Shown here: in pieces, positions 21,096 to 31,411 of the stretch
How positions within the stretch are numbered: position 1 is the stretch's first letter
How the letters are laid out: every line of letters starts with the position of its first letter
From: Piezodorus guildinii
Taxonomy: Eukaryota; Arthropoda; Insecta; Hemiptera; Pentatomidae
Assembly (NCBI GenBank): GCA_023052935.1
Contig: CM041297.1
Span: 53,735,917-53,799,916, forward strand
Reading direction: 5' to 3'
Length of the DNA: 64,000 nt
Program-made: the position numbers and the translations under genes
The notes under the pieces: generated by a model
The model's input: only the letters and a program-made list of their open reading frames with translations
Database searches by the model: none
Told to the model about the DNA's origin: nothing

Positions 21096-21481
21096 AAGCT
21101 CTACCAGAAAGGATGCAAGCAACACTGGCTGTAACTTCGGAAACATCCCTCGATAAGCTGGCTGAGATTGCCGACCGCATAGCTGAGGTATATGAGTCCA
21201 GTGTCAGTCAGGTGACCACACACACACCGCAACCCCGTTCTTCTTCTTCTTCCTTCGCAACTCAACTTGAGGAGAAATTCGAGAAGCTGAGCCTGCAAAT
21301 AAATGAGCTCCAAAACGAAATGGCTAGCTTAAGAAGGAGCAGATCGACATCTCGTGGCCAAGGACGGAACCGATCGCGTAGCAAAAGTCGTAAACTATGC
21401 TACTACCACCGCAACTTCCGGGAGAAGGCTAAGAAATGCCAACAACCCTGCAGCTGGAAACCATCGCAAAAGGGAAACTAA
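21086..21481 (+). CDS. gag, C-terminal part (gypsy), frameshifted
   Basis: It starts WLKALPERMQATLAV, which continues the capsid C-terminal domain. A Ser-rich linker, a coiled-coil-like stretch (EEKFEKLSLQINELQNEMAS) and an Arg/Ser-rich nucleic-acid-binding tail (RRSRSTSRGQGRNRSRSKSR) follow. The last domain is an atypical Cys/His cluster, CYYHRNFREKAKKCQQPC, which replaces the usual CCHC knuckle in many insect gypsy elements. It overlaps the protease frame by 46 nt. Expression of pol may need a frameshift here, or this break may also be a mutation. Confidence 0.8.
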   Translation: MWLKALPERMQATLAVTSETSLDKLAEIADRIAEVYESSVSQVTTHTPQPRSSSSSFATQLEEKFEKLSLQINELQNEMASLRRSRSTSRGQGRNRSRSKSRKLCYYHRNFREKAKKCQQPCSWKPSQKGN

Positions 21482-22047
21482 TCTCAGCGACTGAGAAGGC
21501 GGACTCCGTCGCTGATATCAACCACCGCCGATTATTCGTCGCGGACATAGCAACTGGAGAACGATATTTAGTCGACACTGGAGCGTCAATATCGGTCTTC
21601 CCAGCACGGAGACGAGATCGAAAAACACCCGCCAATTTCACCCTTTTTGCAGCCAACGGTACACCGATAAAGACCTATGGTGAAGTGAAGAAGATATTTA
21701 ACGTTGGTCTTCGTCGCCCTCTTCGGTGGTCTTTCATCATCGCCGACGTCAACAACCCGATCATCGGAGCAGACTTCCTCTTCTTTCACCACATCCTGGT
21801 CGATCTCAAGGGCCGACAGCTCGTAGACGCCAAGACAGGTCTCACATCCAAGGGCAGTCTTAAACATAACAACACACCTTCCGTTTATTCTGTACCTAGT
21901 GGCGAGTGGTATTATGAGCTTTTACGCAAATACCCAGCTATAACTCGCCCATCTACGGTACCACAGGAGGCGAAGCATGCAATCAAGCATTTTATTGAAA
22001 CGAAGGGAGCTCCAGTCACCTCCAAAGCCAGGGCGCCTTCCACCTGA
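21436..22047 (+). CDS. pro: retropepsin-like protease (gypsy)
   Basis: Aspartic protease that would cut the polyprotein. The catalytic motif is LVDTGASISVFPA (DTGAS at residues 47-51 of the open frame) and the second conserved motif is PIIGADFLF near residue 108. The frame continues about 85 residues into the linker before the RT and ends at 22045-22047 after a shift near 22030. There the pol frame (from 21977) takes over with RLPPERYNAAREEF, the usual RT entry. The start at 21436 is only the first ATG in this frame; the true boundary depends on processing. Confidence 0.85.
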   Translation: MPTTLQLETIAKGKLISATEKADSVADINHRRLFVADIATGERYLVDTGASISVFPARRRDRKTPANFTLFAANGTPIKTYGEVKKIFNVGLRRPLRWSFIIADVNNPIIGADFLFFHHILVDLKGRQLVDAKTGLTSKGSLKHNNTPSVYSVPSGEWYYELLRKYPAITRPSTVPQEAKHAIKHFIETKGAPVTSKARAPST

Positions 22048-24613
22048 GCGATACAACGCCGCCAGGGAAGAATTCCTGAAGATGGTAGATGAGGGAATCT
22101 GCAGGCCTTCAAGTAGCCCCTGGGCTAGCCCACTCCTCATAGTAACAAAGAAGGAGGGCTCAATGAGATTTTGTGGAGACTACCGCCGTCTCAACGCCCA
22201 GACCGTGCCTGACAGATACAGCGTTCCTAACATCCAATCTCTCAACACCAACCTCTTTGGAAAGACAATCTTCAGTAAGGTGGATCTCAAACGGGCATAC
22301 TACCAGATACCTGTTGCTGAAGAAGACGTTCCGAAGACTGCAGTTGTCACTCCTTTCGGCCTCTTCGAATTCAAGGTGATGTGCTTCGGACTCCGCAACG
22401 CAGCGCAGACCTTTCAACGCTTGATGGACAGCATTCTCGCCCTACCGTATGCTTTCGTCTATCTGGATGACATTCTGATAGCTTCATCGTCGGAGGAAGA
22501 ACATCGCACCCACTTGGAAGAAGTCTTTAGACGACTGGACCAGCATGGATTGACTATCAACCCGCTCAAGTCGACGTTCTGCAAGGACGAAGTCGAGTTT
22601 CTTGGCTTCCTTGTTACCTCGCAGGGCATCAAACCTCTCCCGAGTAAGGTCGACGAAATCGCCGAATTTCCACGTCCTGCTACCAAGGGCCATCTTCGAC
22701 GCTTTCTGGGGATGATCAACTTCTACAGAAGATGCCTCCCTAAGGCAGCAGAAGTTCAGCGCACTCTACATGCTCTGATTGGCAACAGTAAGAAGAATGA
22801 TAGAACGCCAATCGAATGGACTCCTGAAGCTGAAGAAGCCTTCGCCAGATGCCAGCAGAACATTCGAGAAGCAGTCACACTCGCGCATCCATCGTCTGAT
22901 GCTGAAGTCTCTCTCGCTTGTGATGCTTCCAACACAGCGATGGGAGCAGTTCTTCAACAACGAGAAGGACAACATTGGAGACCCTTAGGATTCTTCTCAA
23001 GAGCTCTTACGGCAGCTCAACAAGGATACTCCACCTACGACCGCGAACTCACCGCTATCTTTAATGCAGTCAAGCATTTCAGGCCTTGCATCGAAGGAAG
23101 GGTTTTCAGTATTCTCACTGACCATAAACCTCTGGTTTATGCCTTCTATCAGAAGCCCGGAACAGCAACACCCATGCGGATTCGCTATGTGAACTTCATT
23201 AGCCAGTTCACTTGCGATATCCGACATGTTTCGGGAGAAGAAAACAAAGTGGCCGATACTTTGTCAAGGTTAGAGGAAATTCGCAGCCCGGATGATATGG
23301 AGAGCATTGTCGAAGCCCAGCAGGAAGACCCGCTGATTCCCGAGTTACTTCGGAACCCGAACCTGCATTTGAAACTTGTCGAACTCCCGCACTCGAACAA
23401 GCCACTTCTTTGTGACTTCACAACTTCGAAAGCTCGACCGTATGTTCCTACTTCTCTGCGTCAGAACATCGTTAAGAAGATTCACGAGCTCAGCCATCCT
23501 GGAATCCGAGGGACACGCCGCCTGGTGTCTCAGAGATTCTTCTGGCCGAATATGAATTCTGACATAACGACTTGGACCCGAAGCTGCATCGCTTGTCAAC
23601 GCTCGAAAATCCATAGACACACAGTTTCACCTCCCGGCATCTTCGCTCCAGCTGGTCGATTTGAGCACATTCATGTCGATATAATCGGACCTCTACCGAC
23701 ATCGGATGGTAAACGTTATTGCCTTACTATGGCAGATCGGTACACCCGCTGGCCGGAAGCTGAACCGATTGAGGATATCTCCGCTACAGTGGTTGCATCA
23801 GCGCTCTACAAATCCTGGATTTCCAGATTTGGCGTCCCAACACGCATCACAACGGATCAAGGCCGCCAATTCGAGAGCGAACTTTTTTCGAAACTGCTGA
23901 ACCTCCTAGGAACTCGGCGATGTCGGACCACTGCGTACCATCCTCAGTGCAACGGCGCTATCGAGAGATGGCATAGAACTTTAAAGGCAGCCCTAACTGC
24001 ACATCTCATTACCTCAAGATCTTGGACGGAACTATTGCCCACAGTCCTCCTCGGCTTGAGAGCAGCTATTAGGGATGACAACTGCACAAGCGCCGCAGAA
24101 ATGACGTATGGTCAACCCCTGCGACTTCCTGGGGAACTGTTGGAGTCGACTTCAAAACCAGAGGAACCTGATGGATTTCTGCGTAGGCTAAGGGAACACT
24201 TGAAGCACCTGCAGCCTGCCCCGCATAGACCTAGTCAAGGGCCAACCTTCACTCCGAAGGACTTAAGGACATGCACACACGTCTTCTTACGAGATGACAC
24301 GGCCAGGAAACCACTAACTCCTCCTTACTCTGGACCTCACCTTGTGATCGAGAGAGGGGAGAAGACTTTTGTGATCCTGCTCGCCTCCGGAGAGAAGACC
24401 GTAAGCGTGGACCGCCTGAAGCCGGCCTACACCTTGGAAGACCCAACCTCTCCAGCCACGTCACCACCGACTACATCGCGACAGCAACCTCCAAAAACTG
24501 ACAACGCCCCCGCCACAGAAGCTGACCAACCCTCATCGGACAAAACAACTCGAAGAGGACGTCGCATCCGACTCCCTGTTCGCTTCTGTGACGAGGTCAT
24601 TGGGGGGAAGTGA
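21977..24613 (+). CDS. pol: RT, RNase H and integrase (gypsy)
   Basis: The replication and integration enzyme, 878 codons. RT: FCGDYRRLNAQT (66-77), FSKVDLKRAYYQIP (99-112) and VYLDDILIA (161-169), with the catalytic D103 and D164/D165. RNase H: LACDASNTAMGAVLQQ near 313, YDRELTAI near 354 and TDHKPLVY near 381. Integrase: zinc finger H.....H...C..C (HELSHPG ... CIACQ, about 502-541), then the DDE core HVDIIGPLPT (near 565), TTDQGRQFES (near 625) and NGAIERWHR (near 662). A basic, Pro/Thr-rich tail ends at TGA 24611-24613, directly before the 3' LTR. No chromodomain is visible. The first 20 codons are only the overlap with pro. All catalytic residues are present, so the enzyme part is intact. 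Confidence 0.95.
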   Translation: MQSSILLKRRELQSPPKPGRLPPERYNAAREEFLKMVDEGICRPSSSPWASPLLIVTKKEGSMRFCGDYRRLNAQTVPDRYSVPNIQSLNTNLFGKTIFSKVDLKRAYYQIPVAEEDVPKTAVVTPFGLFEFKVMCFGLRNAAQTFQRLMDSILALPYAFVYLDDILIASSSEEEHRTHLEEVFRRLDQHGLTINPLKSTFCKDEVEFLGFLVTSQGIKPLPSKVDEIAEFPRPATKGHLRRFLGMINFYRRCLPKAAEVQRTLHALIGNSKKNDRTPIEWTPEAEEAFARCQQNIREAVTLAHPSSDAEVSLACDASNTAMGAVLQQREGQHWRPLGFFSRALTAAQQGYSTYDRELTAIFNAVKHFRPCIEGRVFSILTDHKPLVYAFYQKPGTATPMRIRYVNFISQFTCDIRHVSGEENKVADTLSRLEEIRSPDDMESIVEAQQEDPLIPELLRNPNLHLKLVELPHSNKPLLCDFTTSKARPYVPTSLRQNIVKKIHELSHPGIRGTRRLVSQRFFWPNMNSDITTWTRSCIACQRSKIHRHTVSPPGIFAPAGRFEHIHVDIIGPLPTSDGKRYCLTMADRYTRWPEAEPIEDISATVVASALYKSWISRFGVPTRITTDQGRQFESELFSKLLNLLGTRRCRTTAYHPQCNGAIERWHRTLKAALTAHLITSRSWTELLPTVLLGLRAAIRDDNCTSAAEMTYGQPLRLPGELLESTSKPEEPDGFLRRLREHLKHLQPAPHRPSQGPTFTPKDLRTCTHVFLRDDTARKPLTPPYSGPHLVIERGEKTFVILLASGEKTVSVDRLKPAYTLEDPTSPATSPPTTSRQQPPKTDNAPATEADQPSSDKTTRRGRRIRLPVRFCDEVIGGK
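24601..24613 (+). other. Polypurine tract of the gypsy element
   Basis: TGGGGGGAAGTGA immediately precedes the 3' LTR and contains the pol stop codon. It would prime plus-strand DNA synthesis. Confidence 0.75.
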
Positions 24614-24984
24614 TGTAACGGTTGCACGGTCAATCACAACACGGAGGTTACACGACGGTTTTTCAGGTCCCTCAGTGTTGCCAGGTGGAAAGTAATTTAA
24701 TTATTAATATTAATTTTTTACCTGCAACACTGAGGTAACCAACCAATTACCTGCATTGTGTGCATCGCATGTACTGTGTTGTTTTGTGGTAGGATCTTTA
24801 AAAATTTTGTGTGTGTGGATTTAAAAAACATTTTTTTAAAATTTAATTTATTCTAAAGAAGAAGCTTATTTTTTATTTCTCATTTTTCATCATTTTAATT
24901 GTGTTTCCTACCGTTTTTTATTTAATTAAAATAACTTTTTATTTCGAACTTTATTTATTTTATTATTACCCAACATCCATCAAA
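24614..24984 (+). repeat. 3' LTR of the gypsy element
   Basis: 371 bp, starting TGTAACGG, matching 20285-20655. It is followed by the duplicated target ATGC at 24985-24988. Confidence 0.93.
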
Positions 24985-25490
24985 ATGCTTTCCTAATTAT
25001 GAAACCGTAGATAACATATTTTTCTGGCCAATACTTTTAGTATTGCAGGCTTTTCAAGTAGTCAGCTTCGCGGCTGAAAACATGTGTTGGAATAAGATAA
25101 GGCTTTGTATGCTTCGTCCCCGCAACTTATTGTACCTAAACATTGATGAAAGTACTTAAGAAAATGGTCGAAACTGAATATAAAACGAGATTTTTAGAGA
25201 GGTAAAAGTAAATAAAAGAAAAGAGGAAAATATATACTTCATGTATAAAGAAAAAAAACAAGATGTTTTCAAGATCGAAAATTTGACAGCATGTAGGACT
25301 ATGACTAAGCTAAATATCAAAAAATAATGAAAGGCGTCTCTTCCGGTTGCAGCGCTAAAAGTATTGACCAGATTTTTTAAATTTATTTATAGTTTCATAT
25401 TCACAAAAGGATAGATAATAACTAGTTTAAAAAAAATCACGAAAATCAAAAATCTTGGCGGCGAGGTCTGGACGATTTCGAATGGATTGA
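24985..25490. repeat. Repeat X (copy B), right part
   Basis: It resumes 'atgctttcctaattatgaaac' in register with 9450. Here X extends past the point where copy A stops (about 9690). The extension, 'gaaactgaatataaaacgag' to 'cgatttcgaatggattgacc', is similar to the repeat at 37420-38030. Confidence 0.7.
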
Positions 25491-25574
25491 CCCTTACTCG
25501 TTTTGTTTTATTTTACGATTTTTTACTTTCACTTTTTCACACGCAAAAAGGTCTGTGTGTGTGTGTGTGTGTGT

Positions 25575-26231
25575 TTTTTTTGTTGTTTTTTTTTTTTTTT
25601 CGGGTAGGGGAAAAATCTTTCATCAGACGAAGTGCAACTGTCAGGCTACACAACAGTGTGAGATTCCTACTCACTAAAAAACCACCTCCCAATTCGTCTT
25701 TACCACCCCACGGAACCGCTGTCAAGCATTACTTCTGGGGGGCAGAAGGGCTAAATGCCAGCTACTTTACTGGACATCTGATTTAAGCTAGGCCGATGCC
25801 CCGCCTCTCCTTTCTTGCTTCTGTTCTCTGAGCTTTCTGCAGATTTGTGCTGCATAATCAGCTGCAGCGCTCCAACTCTCCTGACTAGCCATCATCAAGG
25901 AGACTAAATTTTCGGGTGATGCTTTTGTACTAAATTAAGCGTCTATCTCCGATCTTTCTCGAACGAATCCCGAACAAGAGAAGAATGCATGTTCCACTGT
26001 TTCTTCTATGGGATCACAAAATGGGCACAATGAACTTTCCTCTATTTTGAAACGGGCTAAGTACGCTCTGAAGCAACCATGCCCAGTAAGCAGCTGAGTG
26101 AGATAGTGATCTACATCTCCATGTTTCCGGGATAACCATGTCGATATGTCGGGAATGAGGCGGTAGGTCCATCTTCCAGAAGATGAAGCGTTCCAGCGTC
26201 TCTGCCATATATCAAGTGTATGAACTCTCTC
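25575..26231 (-). mobile_element. R1-clade LINE, 5'-truncated, in a TG/AC repeat
   Basis: The - strand 3' end is an A-rich tail with interruptions (+ strand T-run 25575-25600) joined directly to (TG)n. The 3' UTR spans about 25601-25787. The 5' end, near 26231, again meets TG repeats. R1-clade elements of the Mino type are known to insert in (AC)n repeats, and this arrangement fits. See the pseudogene entry for the coding evidence. Confidence 0.75.
25788..26218 (-). pseudogene. R1-clade LINE ORF2 C-terminus
   Basis: The - strand frame reads RRWNASSSGRWTYRLIPDIS, HYLTQLLTGHGCFRAYLARF and SSLCPFCDPIEETVEHAFFS followed by C, then about 50 residues and GGASA plus stop at 25788-25790. This is the classic tail of R1/Jockey-group ORF2: a W..RW...GRWT...IP segment, the LTGHGCF motif and a CCHC zinc-finger-like CPFC...H....C. 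One in-frame stop follows the zinc motif (after ERSEID). The RT domain itself is missing. Confidence 0.8.
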
Positions 26232-26984
26232 TTGTGTGTGTGTGTGTTGTGGTAACTCCCGGGAGGAAACGAGAAGTCCTATGAAACTGAAATTTCATAT
26301 TTAAGACAACTATACGCCCGAGACGTTACAAAACCTTTTCATCAAAATGGGCTTACCAGAAGAGCCACTTTATACCATCCATTTTGAACCTTTTTTCGAT
26401 TTTCTCGAAAACGTTTCCGACGATTTTGATTAAACTCGCTATATTGATATAAAATTAATTAGGCTTAAACGTCATGTAGGTTTCATTCTGATTAAAATGG
26501 TCTGACAGGACTCAAATGTCAATATTTTCTTTCCCTAAAGTACCTTTAATTTTGTAGATTCTATAAAAATAACCAAATTATCTTGTTAGCATTGATAAAT
26601 AACAGCTAAATATGTAAGTTGTGCGAATTTAAAAAACAACTAGAGGAGAAAACTGAAAAAATATTTTTCAATGCAATTTTTTTTTTGAACTGCACGTATA
26701 ACTATAATACGTTAGAAAGCTAAAGATTTTAGAAAAAAAAATATTATCTAATACACAAGATCTAAAAGTTAATAAAGAGTGACGACAAGCAAATAGAACT
26801 AATTATTTTAGACAATAATACAATCGATTTTTTAATAAAACACATGTTTCTATATAAATTCAATTTAATAAATTCTTTAACAGTTCCAAGTGTTTTTATC
26901 TTCAAGTGTATTTGAAAATTATTTCATTGATTTTAAAAATGGAGGTAAGTGAAAGTCGTGTGTTGCCAGCACCAGATTTTTTTA

Positions 26985-28375
26985 ATCTAATTTGTTTCAG
27001 GGAGTGTGTAATGTTTGTATAAATGGATATATACTCGTATTGGCACTATTACCTTTGTAAATTAGAGCATTCCATTTTTTTTAATAAACAAAACAAAAAA
27101 ATCTGTCTTAGAAAAACATTTTTCCACCATAATGTGCAATAAAAATTCAGATAACGGAAAATTTAAAATTATCTGTGTACCACAAGGCATCACCAAACCA
27201 CTTACCAATTGAAAATAAAGACAATTCAGTAGATTAATACTTTTTTTAGGCAACGGTTGAGCAAGGAAGTGATTTTGCTGAGAACAAGCTTAACCATTAA
27301 TTTTCGAATACAGATTTCGGAAGGCCTCAATGACACACAAAAGAATCATCCCACCACAGCCGGTACTACAGACGCGCTACCAACTGAAAAATTTACGTAG
27401 ATCTTAGTATTACCTATTGAATGAAAAAGAAGTGATAGGAAAGATAATATTGGAATGTTAGTCATGACAAGTGTAAGGAGAGAAAAATCCAGAAGATTGA
27501 ACTGCGGATTATAAAGGAATGCTGCTGCATTTCAGTAGCAAGGTCGGCCTAGTAATTTTAGAATAAATATATTTGTATGTATTGTGTGTGTGTGTGTGTG
27601 TATGTATATATTATTTTTTTATTTTTAACGAACAGCTAATATTCCTAGTGTTATTGTTATTATTATTATTATAAAGAAATATACGATGAAATACACCAGA
27701 TTATCTACTTATTTGAGTGGATTTTTTTTTATTGTGACCGATATTTGCATAATTATGTTTTCTCAGCTAGTTGTCATTGTTGAGGTCATTAAAAGCATTA
27801 GAGCATTAAATTTTGAATCTACTTGCGTGATTACACCTCAATCGATATCTACTTAAAATCTAATTAGAATTTTTACTTCTCCTACTTACTTCTTTCATAC
27901 TCGGAGCAGAATAGTAATCTTGCAAGGTAAAAGTCTCAATTAAAATAATTTATACTTAAAATAGGTTCGTTATTATACTTAATAGAGGATCCTAGAAAAC
28001 CACAATGTCATTCGGTCGGTGTGGGTTGTCTCCACTAGCCTGTTTGCTATACATAAGCAAGAAGGTATACACTAACCCGTAAATAGAGGTTAGCTAATGT
28101 ACATAAAATAAAATATAACTGTATAGCCTTTCCTTACAACACACCCCGCCACATCTCCTTTCGGAAATTTATGGGTGCAATTATAAAACGTTGTTTAACC
28201 TAGAAATAACCAGCACAGAGAACTAACCTACAACCATTCTTGAAAAAACCCATACCTCAAGATAAGATCGAAATATAATACCCTCATCCATTTCTTGAAC
28301 GTTTATTGCCTTCGTGACAGTGCGTTGAAGTGGAAGGTTAAGATCAACCACCGTAAGCATCACGAGAGGTCATGA
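26985..28375. other. No gene recognised
   Basis: AT-rich, with short TG/TA runs near 27580-27610 and an ATT microsatellite near 27655-27672. No supported coding sequence or shared repeat. Confidence 0.5.
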
Positions 28376-28377
28376 GA

Positions 28378-28767
28378 ATTGAGACGTTGATTTCCAAAAG
28401 GTACTAAACGATATTTTTTACGAAATTCATTTTTCTACATATTTGTATTCTCTTCATTTAGTTTTATCTTAATATTCTGTTTGATGTTATCTAATGAACT
28501 CTGAAGTCGTTAAAAAACGCGATTTAGAAATGCGGTCATTTTCTAAAAGTACTAATTACGCATTTATTTTCGTTCCAAATCATTCTAAAAAAAATCATTT
28601 CATGACTTAAATATGATGTTGTTATCATAGTAAAAAAATGATTATAAATTTTAATGCAAAAAAACCCAAATTAGCTAGTTTGATAATATAGTAATGAGAG
28701 ATTTTCGCGCTTACTGTAAAATTTCCTAGAATGGATATAGTACCTTTTGGAAATCAACGTCTCAATT
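28378..28767. mobile_element. MITE-1 (copy 1), 30-bp TIRs
   Basis: About 390 bp between terminal inverted repeats ATTGAGACGTTGATTTCC...AAAAGGTACTA (left) and TAGTACCTTTTGGAAATC...AACGTCTCAAT (right), nearly perfect over about 30 bp. It has no coding capacity. Related copies are at 32753-33062, 40086-40484 and 42276-42641. Copy 42276 has clean TA flanks on both sides, so a Tc1/mariner-type transposase in trans is a reasonable inference. Confidence 0.88.
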
Positions 28768-28769
28768 GG

Positions 28770-31290
28770 GTTTACCCAGGTATCTTATTTTGTCCAAAAT
28801 TTATTCCTGTTATTTTATTATAAAAAATATTAAAAACTTGTTTGTTTTTTTTTATAAAGAATAACCTTATTTATTAGTATTCTGTTGTGTAAAACTACTA
28901 TCTTTAACTCAGTGGCAACATCTATTAATAGCTGTGAAGTTTTTTTTTTTGTTTATTCAAGTCGAGTGATTAGAAATCCATGTAATAAAATAATGCTCTT
29001 ATTATTCTATTTTTTTTATTTACACTCAAAAATATAAGATCAGTTCTTGTTTTATAAATTAATACAATCAAAATTTAACCAGAACTAAAAAAGATTGACA
29101 ACCATTACAAAAAATATTAATAAACCGCCCAAATCATGATTAAAACTAATAATCAAACAGAAATAATACAAACTAAAGATATTAGATAAATACCTGCCCA
29201 GCAAACCGCTAAATGATCAATGAGTGTTACTCACCTGAAAAAATAAAAATAAAATTAATTGTACTGCTAAGTAACATCTATTAATATTATTTTAAATAGT
29301 TTTATAACACATAATAAATATTTTTTTTATAAACAATAAATAGACTTCTAAGACAGAGGCCCTAAATAGAAAATTCATTGACGATTTTCATTTTCTATCG
29401 TTTATTAATGCATTATAATTACAAACATTTACATAAGGCTACTTGGATTACATTTTAAAAATAATTTTGTCTACTCCAGTATCTCATAAAAGTTTTTTTT
29501 TTTTTTTTTTTAATTCGTTAATTATACTCATTTTCAAAGTCGGTATTGAGTATCTAACTTATTATAAACAAATAAATAATATATGTATTTTTTATATAAC
29601 TTCAATTTTTTTTTAGTTATTATTAAAAATAATATTTCTTCCGAAAGTAAAAACGGATTGCGACCGTGCCGCCATCTCGTAGTCGTTTCAGAAAGCAAAA
29701 ACGACCCCTGGCGGGATTAACAGTAAACCGTGAGACAGTGCAAGTACCTGCAGTTTCAGCAATATAAGCCATTACCCGTTTCCTTTTTTTTTAACAAGTA
29801 AAAAATTAGAACGATGAGGAAGTAAACTCAGGAAGATTCCCCAGATAGGCACGAACCACAACTATCCAGGTTTCTATATTATATTCGCACCATATGTTTT
29901 ACTATCTTACAACAGGTTTAAATTATTAGCCCTATAACCCATATTGTCATTTCTGGCCACTTAAAAATCATGTAAACAGTTTTAACAATAGAAGTTTAAT
30001 ATTCATTAATGCATAGTATTCTTCTTTTTCTTTTTTTATCTTAATTTTCATTTTCATTGGCTTACCAAAAGGTGGAGATAATTAGTTAGTACAATATTTA
30101 ATACAGATAGTTTTTAATAATTAATGTTAGTATATGCTTTTATTAAAACTAATCAAAACTTCTTAACACTCCTACAACAAACAGAACTGAGACCAACATC
30201 GTAGGACACACCTTTTACTTAAGAACACATTTGAAAAGTCTAATTTCGAATAAAACTGTAATTTTCTCTATGAGGGTTAGCATATGTTCTCTATTAAACT
30301 CTGAAAATGCCAGTAATGAATTTTTTATTTTTTTTTAATTAATTAAAAAATTTCTCTCGACTGTATGAGATGCAATCAAACAAACTGTACGCAAAATGAT
30401 CTTTAATACCCATAATGTAATAATTATTTTATTACTATTAAAATATTTATTAAATTGGAAAATTAGTACTGCATGTATCTTGATCTTCTAACATTAATTT
30501 TAAAAGTAAATCCATTAACAGTAATAAGCAAGGAAGTCATTTACATCCGTACAAAACTCAAGATAACGACTTACGGTATTAACAGTGGTATTATTACTGG
30601 TATAATGTCTTAGATGATAGCAATTAATGGAGTTTATCGTTGAGAAAATCGTTCGATCTGCTACACTGTTCTTCTTAATCGAATACGGTATGTAATTTGC
30701 AGAAACGAGATCAATTAGTTTGAAGGACCAGAACAACTTTTTCCGTTCAGATATCCTTCATCAAACTCAAGCAATACATTGCACCTTTAATTTAAGCTAT
30801 AAATACACACGCAACGAGACAGGATGATTAATAATATTTGCGGTGAAGAACGCAATAAACATGGAAGATATACGTAATTGATGATTGGCAGTTAGTAATT
30901 AGTACATGAGCCGAACATCTAATTTATTTAAACTCGTTAATCAACAAACTCCTCGTCTATAGAATTTCATTCAGGCATACTAGCTTTTAAAACCTGACCA
31001 AGGACAGTTAAATATAACCCTTACGGTCGCTGACACTGAAGTTCCTAACAGTCGAAAGCTTATTCTTAATAGGGTTGATGATCAATCTATAGATGCAGAA
31101 AAACGTTGATTTTTAAAGTCCTGACACTTGCAATTTAAATAATTTTATAAGGAGCTAATTCCAACTTTTGGTTTATTATTTATCAATAATAAATCTTTGT
31201 AATCGTCCAAAAAAAATCACCCTTCCCACCCTCAAAATTTGAGTACTTACGTTTCAAGATACGTATAACAAAAAAAAAAAAATCAATTTG
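28770..31290. other. No gene recognised
   Basis: AT-rich unique-looking sequence with poly-T at 29494-29511. Open frames are short and low in complexity. The GC-richer patch at 29650-29760 has no frame I can support. Confidence 0.5.
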
Positions 31291-31295
31291 TCCGC

Positions 31296-31411
31296 CGTCC
31301 GACGTCTCCGAAACTACTGGACCAATTTTACTGAAATTCGATACTCAAAAAATCTGGTGCGTGCAACACACGACTTTCACTTACCTCCGTTGTTAAAATC
31401 AATTTAGGATT
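31296..31411 (+). mobile_element. HINE-like 5' end fragment with upstream repeat
   Basis: The + strand terminus AAATCTGGTGCGTGCAACAC and ACTTTCACTTACCTCC are present, then about 30 bp of body, and then the next HINE begins in the opposite orientation. The preceding 'tgtccgccgtccgacgtctc' and 'cgaaactactgg' also occur, reversed, near 1290-1340. Confidence 0.65.

Larger units (their letters stand above)
20285..24984 (+). mobile_element. Ty3/gypsy LTR retrotransposon, complete but frameshifted
   Basis: This 4.70-kb element has two 371-bp LTRs, a PBS, gag, protease and RT-RNase H-integrase in the Ty3/gypsy order, and a purine tract before the 3' LTR. There is no envelope gene. It lies in repeat X with target duplication ATGC (20281-20284 and 24985-24988), confirmed by the empty homologous site near 9450. 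The LTRs differ at only two small places, so the insertion is recent. Three reading-frame breaks separate gag, pro and pol, so this copy is probably defective unless some breaks are assembly indels. Confidence 0.95.
25520..26980 (-). mobile_element. HINE-like element hit by an R1-clade LINE
   Basis: It ends at 26942-26980 with GGAGGTAAGTGAAAGTCGTG and the terminal CACCAGAT stretch. At the other end, ACTTTCACTT (25524-25533) is retained, but the hairpin and about 120 bp are deleted up to 'cacgcaaaaaggtctg'. The TG core is split into 25554-25574 and 26233-26247 by the inserted LINE. The body after 26250 follows the family closely. Confidence 0.8.

Noticed and set aside
22160..24633. Many open frames overlapping gypsy pol on both strands
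   Set aside because: Shadows of the GC-richer pol coding sequence; none has independent motifs.
20285..24984. Errantivirus-type endogenous retrovirus
   Set aside because: Pol runs directly into the 3' LTR and leaves no room for an envelope gene.
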